From: Baffinella frigidus
Taxonomy: Eukaryota; Cryptophyceae; Cryptomonadales; Baffinellaceae
Direction of reading: 5' to 3'
DNA: 12,611 nt
Assembly: GCA_026770585.1 (NCBI GenBank)
Contig: MU646557.1
Location: forward strand, 344,275-356,885
The translations under genes and the position numbers were made by a program. This document shows, in pieces, positions 1 to 7,143 of the stretch. The notes below the pieces were generated by a model. It ran no database searches, was not told the origin of the DNA, and worked only from the letters and a program-made list of their open reading frames with translations. Every line of letters starts with the position of its first letter. Within the stretch, counting starts at the first letter, position 1.

Positions 1-18
1 GGGGGGGGGGGGGGGGGG
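1..18. repeat. Poly-G run at window edge
   Basis: Eighteen consecutive G at the very start. It may be a true homopolymer or a sequencing or assembly edge artefact. Confidence 0.8.
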
Positions 19-23
19 TATAG

Positions 24-116
24 GGTGGCACCGCGTACTCCGCCGTATGGAACTCTGCGAGGAGTCGAGATGCGTTGGTGTTCGCGACGCGTGTCGTGCG
101 CACCAACGGGGGTGGT
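24..116 (+). CDS. Exon E1 of the large split gene (unknown product)
   Basis: The frame starting GGT GGC ACC GCG TAC runs 31 codons without a stop and has mostly G/C third positions, unlike the two overlapping frames. It encodes a segment containing AYSAVWNSARSRD and ALVFATRVVRTNG. It is preceded by AG at 22-23 and can be closed by a GTATAT donor at 117, giving phase 0 at both ends and a 49-bp intron before E2. Since the window begins just upstream with a poly-G run, the true start of the exon or gene cannot be seen. I do not recognise a domain. The exact 3' boundary is uncertain because other GT dinucleotides lie at 112 and 115. Confidence 0.45.
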
Positions 117-165
117 GTATATGGGGGGGGGGCTTCCTTACGAGCAAGGTACCCCTGTGTGGCAG

Positions 166-255
166 GCAATGCTGGATGTGGAGAGCAAGAAGGTGGAGGA
201 GGCTTCCGGTCTCGCGCGCTCCCGCTGTCTCGATCGCTTCAGGCTTCTCGCCCAG
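166..255 (+). CDS. Exon E2, charged helical segment
   Basis: Thirty codons between GGCAG (161-165) and the donor GTCCTA at 256, phase 0 to 0. The peptide begins AMLDVESKKVEEASG and ends RFRLLAQ. It is highly charged and probably helical. The last 45 nt recur in the next intron at 632-676 with only a few changes and again end at a GT, which supports the donor position. No known family is recognised. Confidence 0.6.
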
Positions 256-388
256 GTCCTACCCCACCCACTTAGCAGCGATCGAGGACATTTTCACCTT
301 GAACGCAAGGTGAATTTCCGGTCAGGTTCCAGGGCAATCCATAAGATTCCAGTGCACATCGTTTAGATAGACTGTATCCGTGAAGCCC

Positions 389-438
389 TCGGTGGCTGCC
401 AAGTGGCCCACTCCAGCCCGCTGTGTGGCAGCCACCGA
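389..438. repeat. Short inverted repeat (13-bp arms)
   Basis: TCGGTGGCTGCCA at 389-401 is the reverse complement of 426-438. It overlaps the left arm of the larger inverted repeat that begins at 431. A related hairpin, TCGGTGGC-TGG-GCCACCGA, lies at 803-821. Confidence 0.8.
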
Positions 439-577
439 AAATGCCTCGCTGGTGGACGAGGCCCCGGAAGCACGGCGAACGAACGACAAAAAAAGACGCC
501 TTTTCAGGCCGCAAAAAGGTGCCGTTCACGAGCCTGCCGGCGGGGCCCGTCCCATACAGCGAGGCATTTTCGGTGGC
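431..577. mobile_element. MITE-like element, 20-bp terminal inverted repeats
   Basis: GCCACCGAAAATGCCTCGCT at 431-450 is perfectly reverse-complementary to 558-577, giving a 147-bp element. There is no coding capacity. No clear target-site duplication was seen. It could be a miniature inverted-repeat transposon or simply a local inverted duplication. Confidence 0.6.
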
Positions 578-835
578 CCCGCCTGCCGGCGGGGCCCGTC
601 CCTGTCGGGTTCGACAGAGGTTCGACCCAGGTTCGCGTGCTCCCGCTCGCTCGATCGCTCCAGGCTTCTCGCTCAGGTCGGAACGCCAGTCCAGCCTAGC
701 ACTGAGTGATGCAAACGTTAACCACCAGCTTGAGTCGTCTCGTTTGTTTCTTCTGGTGTTGGGTGGTTACAAGTTACCACACACCGGGCTACCAAGGATT
801 TTTCGGTGGCTGGGCCACCGAGAGTCGGTTAGGGT

Positions 836-881
836 GTCGGTAGGAACAACCCTATTTCCCTATGGATTGCCTACCGTAGGG
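836..881 (-). repeat. Copy of dispersed repeat, inverted relative to 2714-2756
   Basis: The reverse complement of this stretch (starting CCCTACGGTAGGCAA) resembles 2714-2756 over some 43 bases with scattered differences. It is a diverged pair flanking E3 to E7. Confidence 0.6.
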
Positions 882-996
882 AAACTTGGCTTATCAACTT
901 AATTGCTATTCACGAAATCCCAGCGTACCCCGCTGTTTCGGGGGTCCAGCTAGACCGATCCCTCTTCATAAATCGCATATGACTGTTTCTCGGCAG

Positions 997-1049
997 GTAG
1001 CATGGGGTGTTGGAGTGCGGTCGCGACGCGCTTCCCGAACCCCCATGGG
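997..1049 (+). CDS. Tentative exon E3
   Basis: Candidate linking exon chosen because it follows CGGCAG (991-996), is open, and a GT at 1050 would leave two bases, which is the phase that E4 needs. The peptide would begin VAWGVGVRSRR. Third-position G/C bias is only moderate, and another frame of the same stretch is as open, so this is a weak call. Without it, no exon joining E2 to E4 was found. Confidence 0.25.
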
Positions 1050-1172
1050 GTCTGTCGTAGTTCCAATGCCCTAATGCTGCCTACCCTGCTGCGCTGCTTA
1101 CGCGTTTGCCGCAAGGTGGGGGCGTTGGGGTCAGGCCGAGCGCGCGTAGTGTCAGCCCTAAACCTCGCGTAG

Positions 1173-1257
1173 TGTCACCCATACGAGAGTCTTCTTTATT
1201 GACAACCAACTGGTCCGGGCCCGCTTGTCGCAGAGGCGGTTCCGTTTTGTCCCCGAG
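1173..1257 (+). CDS. Exon E4
   Basis: After TAG at 1170-1172, one base completes a codon and 28 codons follow, including RVFFIDNQLVRARLSQ and ending RFRFVPE, with the donor GTGATT at 1258. An in-frame TAA shortly upstream forces an acceptor within this stretch, but a few bases of uncertainty remain because GAGAG at 1185-1189 offers other AG sites. It splices in phase 0 to E5 across a 70-bp intron. The combined E4-E5 peptide looks like part of a folded domain rather than coiled coil, but I do not recognise the family. Confidence 0.6.
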
Positions 1258-1327
1258 GTGATTTTGCCACCCCTAAACCCGAAGCCCGAACCCCGGAACC
1301 CCAAACCACACACCCGAAAAACCACAG
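1258..1327 (+). other. 70-bp intron made of telomere-like heptamers
   Basis: The intron between E4 and E5 begins GTGATT and ends CCACAG. Its body is degenerate seven-base units such as CCCTAAA, CCCGAAG and CCCCAAA. It has no AG before the acceptor other than in one variant unit. Confidence 0.55.
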
Positions 1328-1453
1328 GCGGTCTGGATCGAGGAGCAGACTCGCGGGGGGCACCAGTGGGTGGTGGATGTCGCGGAGCTGAAACACCACT
1401 GGCTGGAGCAAGGGAGGGCCGCCCACTCTGGCAGTGTCACCGGAAACGGCGAG
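1328..1453 (+). CDS. Exon E5, longest exon seen
   Basis: Forty-two codons between CCACAG (1322-1327) and the donor GTGGGG at 1454, phase 0 to 0. The frame reads AVWIEEQTRGGHQWVVDVAE, then LKHHWLEQGRAAHSG, and ends NGE. It is rich in W and H, so likely part of a globular region preceding the coiled coil. Its 3' part (from CTGGAGCAAG to the donor) recurs three times in the following intron, at 1679-1730, 2045-2101 and 2163-2213. One copy has an in-frame TGA and one is three bases shorter, so these are decayed copies and not exons. Family unknown. Confidence 0.7.
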
Positions 1454-1485
1454 GTGGGGGACCGAAGCCCTAACACCTAGACTAA

Positions 1486-1666
1486 CCACACGAGGCTATC
1501 CATGCGAACAGAATAAAAGGACCTTCTAAGATTTGTGGGGAAATGGTCACGTTTCCGTACGGATGTCCGTGCGGAAACGTGATCAAATGCTGACTTTTGG
1601 CGTGTTTCCTGGGCAATAATCCAATAGTTAAGTTATGGATCTGTTCGCATGGATAGCCTCGTGTGG
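1486..1666. mobile_element. MITE-like element with nested hairpin
   Basis: The terminal 26 bp at 1486-1511 (beginning CCACACGAGGCTATCC) is perfectly reverse-complementary to 1641-1666. A second, internal hairpin has 19-bp arms at 1545-1563 and 1566-1584 with one or two mismatches and a 2-base loop. There is no coding capacity and no obvious target-site duplication. Confidence 0.7.
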
Positions 1667-1678
1667 AAGCTCTGAACC

Positions 1679-1730
1679 CTGGAGCAAGGGAGGGCGACGC
1701 ACCCTGGCGGTGTCACGAGAAACGCCGGAG
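1679..1730 (+). repeat. Echo of E5 3' end, copy 1
   Basis: Begins CTGGAGCAAGGGAGGGC and keeps the same 17-codon length as the E5 end. A GTAAAC follows. Confidence 0.75.
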
Positions 1731-1735
1731 TAAAC

Positions 1736-2049
1736 CCTCAACCCTGAACCTCAACCCCAAACCCTGAACCATGAACCATGAACCGTGAACCATGCACAAA
1801 AACACTCAACCTCAACCCCAAACCCTGAACCATGAACCATGAACCGTGAACCATGCACCAAAACACTCAACCTCAACCCCAAACCCTGAACCATGAACCA
1901 TGAACCGTGAACCATGCACAAAAACACTCAACCTCAACCCCAAACCCTGAACCATGAACCATGAACCGTGAACCATGCACCAAAACACTCAACCTCAACC
2001 CCAAACCCTGAACCATGAACCATGAACCGTGAACCATGCACCAACACCA
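1736..2049. repeat. 61-bp minisatellite, five units
   Basis: Units of 61 bp start at 1806, 1867, 1928 and 1989, with a partial first unit. Each is built from smaller telomere-like steps (CCCTGAA, CCATGAA, CCGTGAA). The unit ends alternate GCACAAAAACAC and GCACCAAAACAC, indicating a 122-bp dimer. Confidence 0.9.
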
Positions 2050-2101
2050 CTGGCTGGAGCAAGGCTGGGTCGAACGCCCGACCAGCGCCAGAAACGGCGA
2101 G
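2045..2101 (+). repeat. Echo of E5 3' end, copy 2
   Basis: Starts CACCACTGGCTGGAGCAAGG and ends AAACGGCGAG before GTGGGG, matching E5 on both sides, with a divergent and shortened middle. Confidence 0.75.
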
Positions 2102-2162
2102 GTGGGGGACCTACACCCTAAACCCTGAACTAAGCCCTACACCCTGAACTAAGCCCTGAACC

Positions 2163-2213
2163 CTGGAGTGAGGGAGGGCGGGGCACCCAGGCGGTGTCAC
2201 GAGAAATTTCGAG
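2163..2213 (+). repeat. Echo of E5 3' end, copy 3
   Basis: CTGGAGTGAGGGAGGGC through TTCGAG before GTGGGG. It has an in-frame TGA, so it is not a usable exon. Confidence 0.75.
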
Positions 2214-2221
2214 GTGGGGGG

Positions 2222-2386
2222 GCTAGGACCTGAACCCTGAATCATGGACCCTAAACCCTGAATCGTGAACCCTGAACCCGGGACCATGCACCCGGAACCA
2301 TGATCCATGAACCATGAACCATGAATCATGAACCCTGCACCCTTAACTACAAACCCCACACCCCAAACCCCAAACCCCAAACCCAG
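2222..2386. repeat. Telomere-like heptamer block
   Basis: CCCTGAA, CCATGAA and CCCCAAA variants running up to the E6 acceptor. Minus-strand translation yields a repetitive FMIHGSW-type ORF that is not a gene. Confidence 0.85.
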
Positions 2387-2433
2387 GCGTGGGACAAAAT
2401 GGAGGAGGTGGGGGAGGAATCGGGGCCGTTCGG
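2387..2433 (+). CDS. Exon E6
   Basis: Follows AACCCAG (2380-2386) and reads AWDKMEEVGEESGPF plus two bases, then GTAAAC at 2434. It enters in phase 0 from E5 and leaves with two bases that join the first base of E7 to make a Gly codon. It is acidic and short (47 nt). The donor GTAAACCC is the first unit of a telomere-like repeat block. Confidence 0.65.
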
Positions 2434-2597
2434 GTAAACCCTAAAACCCTAAACCCTAAACCCTAAACTCTAAACCCTGAACCCTGAACCCTGAACCCTA
2501 GACCCTAAACCCCAAACCCTAAACCCTAAACCCTAAACCCTAAACCCTAAACCCTAAACCCTAAACCCTAAACCCTAAAACCTAAACCCTAAACAAG
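2434..2597 (+). repeat. Intron built of CCCTAAA telomeric repeat
   Basis: 164 bp between E6 and E7, consisting almost entirely of CCCTAAA units with a few CCCTGAA and CCCCAAA variants. Both the donor (GTAAACCC) and the region up to the acceptor (CTAAACAAG) are within the array. It is a C-rich interstitial telomeric sequence on the coding strand. Confidence 0.75.
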
Positions 2598-2649
2598 GGC
2601 TTCGGAGAAAGAGCGAAGAAACTCGCGCAAGCAGGCCGGGATGGAGCAG
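2598..2649 (+). CDS. Exon E7
   Basis: Starts directly after ACAAG at the end of the CCCTAAA block. One base completes the Gly codon from E6, then ASEKERRNSRKQAGMEQ follows, with the donor GTGCCC at 2650 leaving phase 0. This frame has the best third-position G/C bias of the three. It is a charged helix-type segment. The acceptor lacks a normal pyrimidine tract. Confidence 0.6.
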
Positions 2650-2670
2650 GTGCCCCTCCACACAACGGAT

Positions 2671-2720
2671 TTCGAAGGGGTTCTGGATAACTCCTAAGCG
2701 ATCAGACCTACGACCCTACG
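2671..2720 (+). repeat. Intron segment homologous to the E9 downstream intron
   Basis: TTCGAAGGGG...CTAAGCGATCAGACCTACGA resembles 4454-4505 and 4666-4717 (TTCGAAGGG...TTACGCGATGAGATCTACGA). In each case it lies shortly after a splice donor. Confidence 0.6.
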
Positions 2721-2839
2721 GTAGGCAACCCGTAGGGGCATAGGGGGGTTCCTACAGATAAGGTATCGGATGGAGCAGCTTTGAGGGTCCACCAGCCGCG
2801 GGGCCTGCACCTGGTGGCTGGTCTCAGCGTTGCCCGGTA

Positions 2840-3115
2840 CAGCCGTTGACAGGTGTGAGCGTCTTCTTCTTTTTTATTGCTCTCGATGCAGGTCCCAGGT
2901 AGGCCTTGAGTTGAGTGATCCTTGAGTTGAGTGATACAAACGTCTGTGAGCCTTAATTACAGGTGTGAGCGTTTGCAAGTGGTCAAAGTCAAGTGCTGCC
3001 CGGTACAACAGTGGCAAGTTGTCCATGGTGACAGGTGTGAGCGTTTGCACGTGGTCAAAGTCAAGTGTTGACTTTGAGCGAACAGTTGACTTTGAGCGGA
3101 CAGTTGACTTTTGGC
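2840..3115 (+). repeat. Dispersed direct repeats before E8
   Basis: The motif ACAGGTGTGAGCGT occurs three times, near 2849, 2960 and 3030. The last two extend into TGGTCAAAGTCAAGTG, followed by three GTTGACTTT steps. CCCGGTACA occurs twice. These are local duplications of the intron end. Confidence 0.7.
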
Positions 3116-3123
3116 GTGTGCAG

Positions 3124-3168
3124 GTGGCGCGGGACTACCTCTCGGCGATCGAGCAGCTCGAGGACGAG
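3124..3168 (+). CDS. Exon E8, coiled-coil segment
   Basis: Fifteen codons, VARDYLSAIEQLEDE, after GTGTGCAG (3116-3123), with donor GTCCCC at 3169. Phase 0 at both ends. Every codon except none ends in G or C by my reading, which makes it stand out sharply from the CA-rich sequence downstream. The heptad-like spacing of Leu/Ile fits a coiled coil. Confidence 0.75.
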
Positions 3169-3495
3169 GTCCCCCCCCCCCCCCACACACACACACTCTT
3201 CACACCCTACACACCCCACACACTCTTCACACCCTACACACCACACAAACTCTTCAGACCCTACACACCCCACACCCCACACACTCTACACACCCTAGAC
3301 ACCGCACACACACACTCTTCACACCCCACACACCCCACACACTCTACACACCCTACACCCCCCACACACTCTTCACACCCTACACACCCCACACACTCTA
3401 CACACCCTACACACCGCACACACACACTCTTCACACCCCACACACCCCACACACCCCACACACTCTACACACCCTACACACCCCACACACTCTAT
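3169..3495. repeat. CA-rich minisatellite
   Basis: Poly-C followed by repeated CACCCTACACACCCCACACA with CTCTTCA or CTCTACA spacers. It produces spurious ORFs in every frame. Confidence 0.9.
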
Positions 3496-4349
3496 ACGGT
3501 CCCCCGCCCTCCTCCAACCACTCCCAGGGAGAGGTCCCAGGAGGGTCTTCCCTCCATCTGGGCCCAACCCACCATCCGCCCTCCACTCCTCACTCCCAGC
3601 CCCCACATTCTGCTCCTCACTCCCAGCACCCAAATTCCAGAAACCAATTCCCCATCCGCAAGGGTGGGCTCGATCCCAGCAACGGTTGCTCAACCGTTGC
3701 TGGGGGATCCGACACACCCCACACACTACACCCCCTACACACTCCACACACCCTGCACACCCTACACACCCATGTGTGCGTGCGCGTACCCTATGTCGCT
3801 CCGTCGGGGGCGTGTGTCGGGATCCCAGAAACGCACATTCACTCCCAACCCGCCATCCGTAAATTACACTCAGCTGCGTGCCTGCGTTTGTCAATTACAC
3901 ACCGCTGACTGCAAACAGCTGTGCGCGTGCCGGAAACGGCTCCAAGAAATGTCCACACCAGAGCCTTCCAGAGGCTCTCAGAGGTTCCCAGGGTCCACCA
4001 GGATCTTCCAGAGGCTCGCAGAGGTTCCCAGGGCCCGTCAGGGCCTGTCAGGGCCTTGATATCTATCGCTCACCGCGCCCGGATTCGGAAGGATCTTAAG
4101 ATTTTTGCGTCCATCTAAAGTTTTATGTTATCTTAGGCATTGGTTGATGACAAGATGCACCCCCGTACCCGTAAGATGACACAGTATGTTCGAACCGGTG
4201 CGATATCATACGTACCTAAACCACCGATTCTCGGGTTTGAGAATGTCGGTTGGATGATAGGATCCCTCCGCCTTCGGGCGCGGATTATACGAATGTCGAC
4301 AAATGGCTCCAAGAACGTTGTTTTGGCGGCTCAAAGCGTGGGGGGGGTG
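3496..4349. other. Rest of the intron between E8 and E9
   Basis: Contains a perfect palindrome at 3675-3704, a second CA-rich patch at 3709-3772 and short GAGGTTCCCAGGG / CAGAGGCT repeats at 3962-4050. No exon was recognised. The stretch 4060-4340 shows nothing further. Confidence 0.5.
3675..3704. repeat. Perfect 14-bp palindrome
   Basis: CCCAGCAACGGTTG, then a 2-base loop, then its exact complement. Near-complementary GATCC flanks extend it. Confidence 0.9.
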
Positions 4350-4352
4350 AAG

Positions 4353-4432
4353 GTGGCGCGGGCGAAGGAGGCGGGGGGGCGCGCGCTGCGCGAGACCAAG
4401 GCCGAGCACGACGCCGAGCTCGCCGTCCTCAG
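4353..4432 (+). CDS. Exon E9, coiled-coil segment
   Basis: Starts after AAG at 4350-4352 and reads VARAKEAGGRALRETKAE then HDAELAVL plus two bases, with donor GTACCA at 4433. The two bases AG join the first G of E10 to give Arg. It is Ala/Glu/Lys/Arg-rich, typical of a coiled coil. The last 29 nt with the donor are repeated exactly or nearly so at 4616-4644 and 4834-4862. The acceptor could lie slightly further upstream (for example at 4336). Confidence 0.75.
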
Positions 4433-4910
4433 GTACCAGCCCACGCAGCGCACTTCGAAGGGATCTCGAATAACCCTTACGCGATGAGATCTACGAACCG
4501 TCCTCAGGTTGGAGACCGATCCCTCTTAGGACATCAATTGGGGTTGTTTCTCGAGACTTGTTGGGGGAATGGATGAAGACAACTTATGGACAAATCTTAA
4601 GTCAATCTCCCACGAGAGCACGACGCCGAGCTCGCCGTCCTCAGGTACCAGCCCACGCAGCGCACTTCGAAGGGATCTCGAATAACCCTTACGCGATGAG
4701 ACCTACGAACCGTCCTCAGGTTGGAGACCGGTCCCTCTTGGGACACCACTTGGGGTTGTTTCTCGAGGCTTGTTGGGGGACTAGGTCGCCGTGAAGACAA
4801 CTCATGGTCAAATTTTAAGTCAATCTCCCACGAGAGCACGATGCCGAGCTCGCCGTCCTCAGGTACCGCCCTGGAAACAACTTATGGGCAAATCTTAGGT
4901 CAATCTCCGT
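4404..4910 (+). repeat. Tandem repeat of 212-218 bp carrying the E9 donor
   Basis: Units start at 4404, 4616 and 4834 (the third truncated). Each begins with the last 29 nt of E9 plus GTACC and continues with intron sequence (TTCGAAGGGATCTCGAATAA, then TCTCGAG, then CAATCTCC). CCGTCCTCAGGT recurs again within units at about 4499 and 4715. Confidence 0.85.
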
Positions 4911-5177
4911 TGGCCGTTTTCAGGTCGCATCCGGGAACATGTTCAATGATAATGAATTGGAGGAATGAAAATTACTTCTCGAAATAACTGAATGAGTTCC
5001 CTAATTAGCGTTTTCGTTTGTTTAGGAGGCCTAATTAAATTTACTACGCCCTAACAATTTTTTTCCTGTTCAACCTCATATTGAAAAGGAATTGATTCAG
5101 TTATCTTCCGAGATTAAATGGCAGCGTTCCCTGCTACTGGGCGTGCCCGGTTTGGCAATCGCCCCGGGGTACTTTGC
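4911..5177. other. Intron stretch with no recognised feature
   Basis: A/T-richer sequence with no codon bias, no repeat beyond an AAAATTACT motif near 4968, and no conserved element seen. Confidence 0.4.
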
Positions 5178-5325
5178 TCGGATAGCGAGGGGGCAAATGG
5201 ATCGGGTAATTTCTGGCTAGACTGCGGTTTTGTGCAGTCTAGCGCCCACAAATTGGACGCGACTCGTACCAATGTTTGAATTCGCACCCGAATTCAAAAG
5301 ATCCGTTTGCCCCCTCGCTATCCGA
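5178..5325. mobile_element. MITE-like element, 26-bp inverted repeats
   Basis: TCGGATAGCGAGGGGGCAAA at 5178 onward is complementary to 5300-5325 with one mismatch over 26 bp. Two further perfect hairpins lie inside: 10-bp arms at 5216-5225/5234-5243 and at 5275-5284/5289-5298. Total 148 bp, non-coding. Confidence 0.7.
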
Positions 5326-5339
5326 CCAAGGAACAGTTT

Positions 5340-6110
5340 CTGGCGCAGTGACTGGCGGTGGGGCTGAGTGGCGGTGGATGTGTTGGCAGAGTGTCGTCAA
5401 GTGTCGAGATGCGGTTGGACTGTCTGTGGGGGTAGGAGCGCGCAGTAAAGAGTGTGCGGGTAAGTGAGGAGTGGCGGTGGGACTGTGGGAGGAAGGTGAG
5501 AACAGTTTGCGATCGAGTGGCGAGTGGCAGTGGAAATGTGCGCTGATGAAACGCGCACGGTTTGACCGAACCCGCATCCACTTTGACTGCGGGCCGGAAT
5601 TCTCTGCCGAAATCGGTGGGAATGTGGGCAGGAGCGCGGTGCAAACAGTTTGTGCTGCAGTGACGAGTTTATCCGGGGAAACCTATTTTTCTTTAGTTTG
5701 ATGGCAAGGAAAATTACTACATAAATGCTTTAATACTACTAATAAAAACGAATTGTGTAGTAATTTTCCTTGCCATCAAACTAAAGAAAAATAGCTTTCC
5801 CCGGATGAGAGTGGGGCTGAGTGACGGTCAGTCTGTGTGCAGACTGTGATCAAGTGACGGGTGGCGTTGGGACTTTTGGGGCTAAATCGGTGGGAATGTG
5901 GGCAGGAGCGCGCAGAAAGTGGAGTAGTCTCCCTTCGCAGTCTCCGAATGCGCACAGTTTGCATCAACAATCATCCACGCTGACGGGGGGAAGAAGATTC
6001 TCTAATTAAATCGGTGGGAATGTGGGCGCATGTGGGCAGGAGCACGGGTGGGGTGACATCTCTAACGCATGCGTGGGACTGGGGGGGCAGGAGCGCGCAG
6101 AAAGCCGAGA
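5340..6110. repeat. Degenerate G-rich repeat family
   Basis: Motifs such as AATCGGTGGGAATGTGGGCA, GGCAGGAGCGCG and GTGGGGCTGAGTG recur with variation at about 5346, 5610, 5811, 5885 and 6009. It is interrupted by the fold-back at 5671-5806. There is no consistent reading frame. Confidence 0.65.
5671..5806. mobile_element. MITE-like fold-back with 51-bp arms
   Basis: 5671-5721 (starting ATCCGGGGAAA and ending AATTACTACA) is complementary to 5756-5806 with a single mismatch, around a 34-bp A/T-rich centre. Such near-perfect arms suggest a recent insertion. It is non-coding, and the superfamily cannot be judged. Confidence 0.8.
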
Positions 6111-6124
6111 CCGCGAAGCACCGC

Positions 6125-6460
6125 CGGCAGCATGGTGCCGAGATGGCCAGGCGTGTCCCCCGAACCAAACGATTTACACCCAGGATTGTTGGGGGGGTTA
6201 TTGATTTAATTAGGAATCACAAGTAAAATTATCTATGACGTAGTAATTTCTCCTATGATTTCTCCCATGAAACAATGAAAATGGCTCAAATGCCAGCCAA
6301 TGGCGCAAATGCCAGCCACGAAATACCCCCCCCCAAGGACCTTGTGTGGTGTAGAAGGTTTCAGATGAAGAGTGCGGGTGGATGCACCGACTCGCCCGTA
6401 CCAATCGGCGACCACTCTTGTCTGCCAGCATGATGCCGAGATGGCCAGGCGCGTCCCAGT
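6125..6460 (+). repeat. Diverged direct repeats resembling the E9 tail
   Basis: CAG followed by CATG(G/A)TGCCGAGATGG and CCAGGCG, then GTCCC, occurs at 6128-6156 and 6427-6454. It would translate HDAEMARR or similar, close to HDAELAV of E9. CAAATGCCAGCCA is also duplicated at 6289 and 6307. Confidence 0.5.
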
Positions 6461-6464
6461 CCGA

Positions 6465-6665
6465 AACCCGAAACCCGAAACCCATGAACCCTGAGCCCGA
6501 GCCCCGAGCCCCGAAACCCGAAACCCCTGAACCCTGAACCTGAAACCCCTGAACCCTGAACCCTGAACCCTGAACCCTGAACCCTGAACCCTGAACCCTG
6601 AACCATGAACCCTGAAACCGAACCCCTGAACCCTGAACCGGAAATCTCAAACCCTAATCCCCCAA
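6465..6665. repeat. CCCTGAA heptamer block before E10
   Basis: CCCGAAA and CCCTGAA units, some perfect in tandem at 6545-6603. Confidence 0.9.
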
Positions 6666-6680
6666 ACACCAAAATGGCAG

Positions 6681-6732
6681 GTTCGAGCGAGAGGCGGCCG
6701 CCGAGAAAGTCCAGCTCGAACACCAGCGCGAG
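6681..6732 (+). CDS. Exon E10, coiled-coil segment
   Basis: After ATGGCAG, one base completes an Arg codon from E9, then FEREAAAEKVQLEHQRE follows, with donor GTGCAC at 6733. Leaves phase 0. It lies between two long CCCTGAA-type repeat blocks, from which it differs completely in composition. It has strong coiled-coil character. Confidence 0.75.
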
Positions 6733-7077
6733 GTGCACACCCCTAAGCCCTGAACCCTGAACCCTGAACCCTGAACCCTGAACCCTGAACCCTGAACCCT
6801 GAACCCTGAATCATGGACCCTGAATCCTGAACCCTGAACCCTGAACACTGAACACTGAACACTGAACATTGAATCCTACGACCTACGCCCTACGCCATAA
6901 ACCCTAAACCTTCAACCCTAAATCCTGAACACAACACCCTACACCCTGAACCCTGACCCCTTGCCCCTAAATCCTGAACACTAAACACTAAACACTCAAC
7001 ACTCAACCCTGAGCCCCAAATCCTAAACCCCACACACAAAACACCAACCACCAAACACCAAACGCCACACGCTACAG
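6733..7077 (+). repeat. Heptamer-built intron between E10 and E11
   Basis: After the donor GTGCAC, nearly the whole 345-bp intron is CCCTGAA, CACTGAA, CCCTAAA, CACTAAA and CACCAAA units, up to GCTACAG. Confidence 0.8.
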
Positions 7078-7143
7078 GTGCTGATGCGGAAGCTGGAGGA
7101 AGTGCAAGGGCGCGAGAGGCTTGCCAAGGAGCGCGAGGGCCAG
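7078..7143 (+). CDS. Exon E11, coiled-coil segment
   Basis: Twenty-two codons after GCTACAG (7071-7077): VLMRKLEEVQGRERLAKE then REGQ, phase 0 to 0. The base pair after the last codon is GC (GCAACC), so this would be a GC-AG intron. Decayed copies of its 3' end lie at 7298-7344, 7471-7481 and 7561-7582, two of them followed by GT. The first copy has extra bases that break the frame, so the exon here is the likely functional one. Confidence 0.7.

Larger units (their letters stand above)
256..996 (+). other. Intron with E2 echo and fold-backs
   Basis: No exon was found here. It holds inverted repeats at 389-438, 431-577 and 803-821, a 21-bp direct repeat CCTGCCGGCGGGGCCCGTCC near 534 and 581, and a copy of the 3' end of E2 at 632-676. 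The stretch 680-800 shows nothing recognisable. Confidence 0.5.

Noticed and set aside
1079-1117. Possible exon LPTLLRCLRVCRK before a GTGGGG
   Set aside because: No acceptor at its start and its phase does not fit E4.
2434-2597. Chromosome end
   Set aside because: The CCCTAAA array is short, internal and bounded by exon-like sequence on both sides.
2965-4059. 364-codon plus-strand ORF
   Set aside because: It mostly translates the CACACCC minisatellite (THPTHS runs), and overlapping frames are open too. Only the 45-bp E8 within the region, which it crosses, looks coding.
4316-4340. Dinoflagellate spliced-leader relic
   Set aside because: TTTTGGCGGCTCAAAG only loosely resembles the leader end as I remember it; too short and altered to claim.
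6210-6869. Minus-strand ORFs with GSGFRVQ repeats (also 2111-2380 and 12332-12604)
   Set aside because: Translation of CCCTGAA or CCCCAAA heptamers, which are open in the reverse frames by composition.
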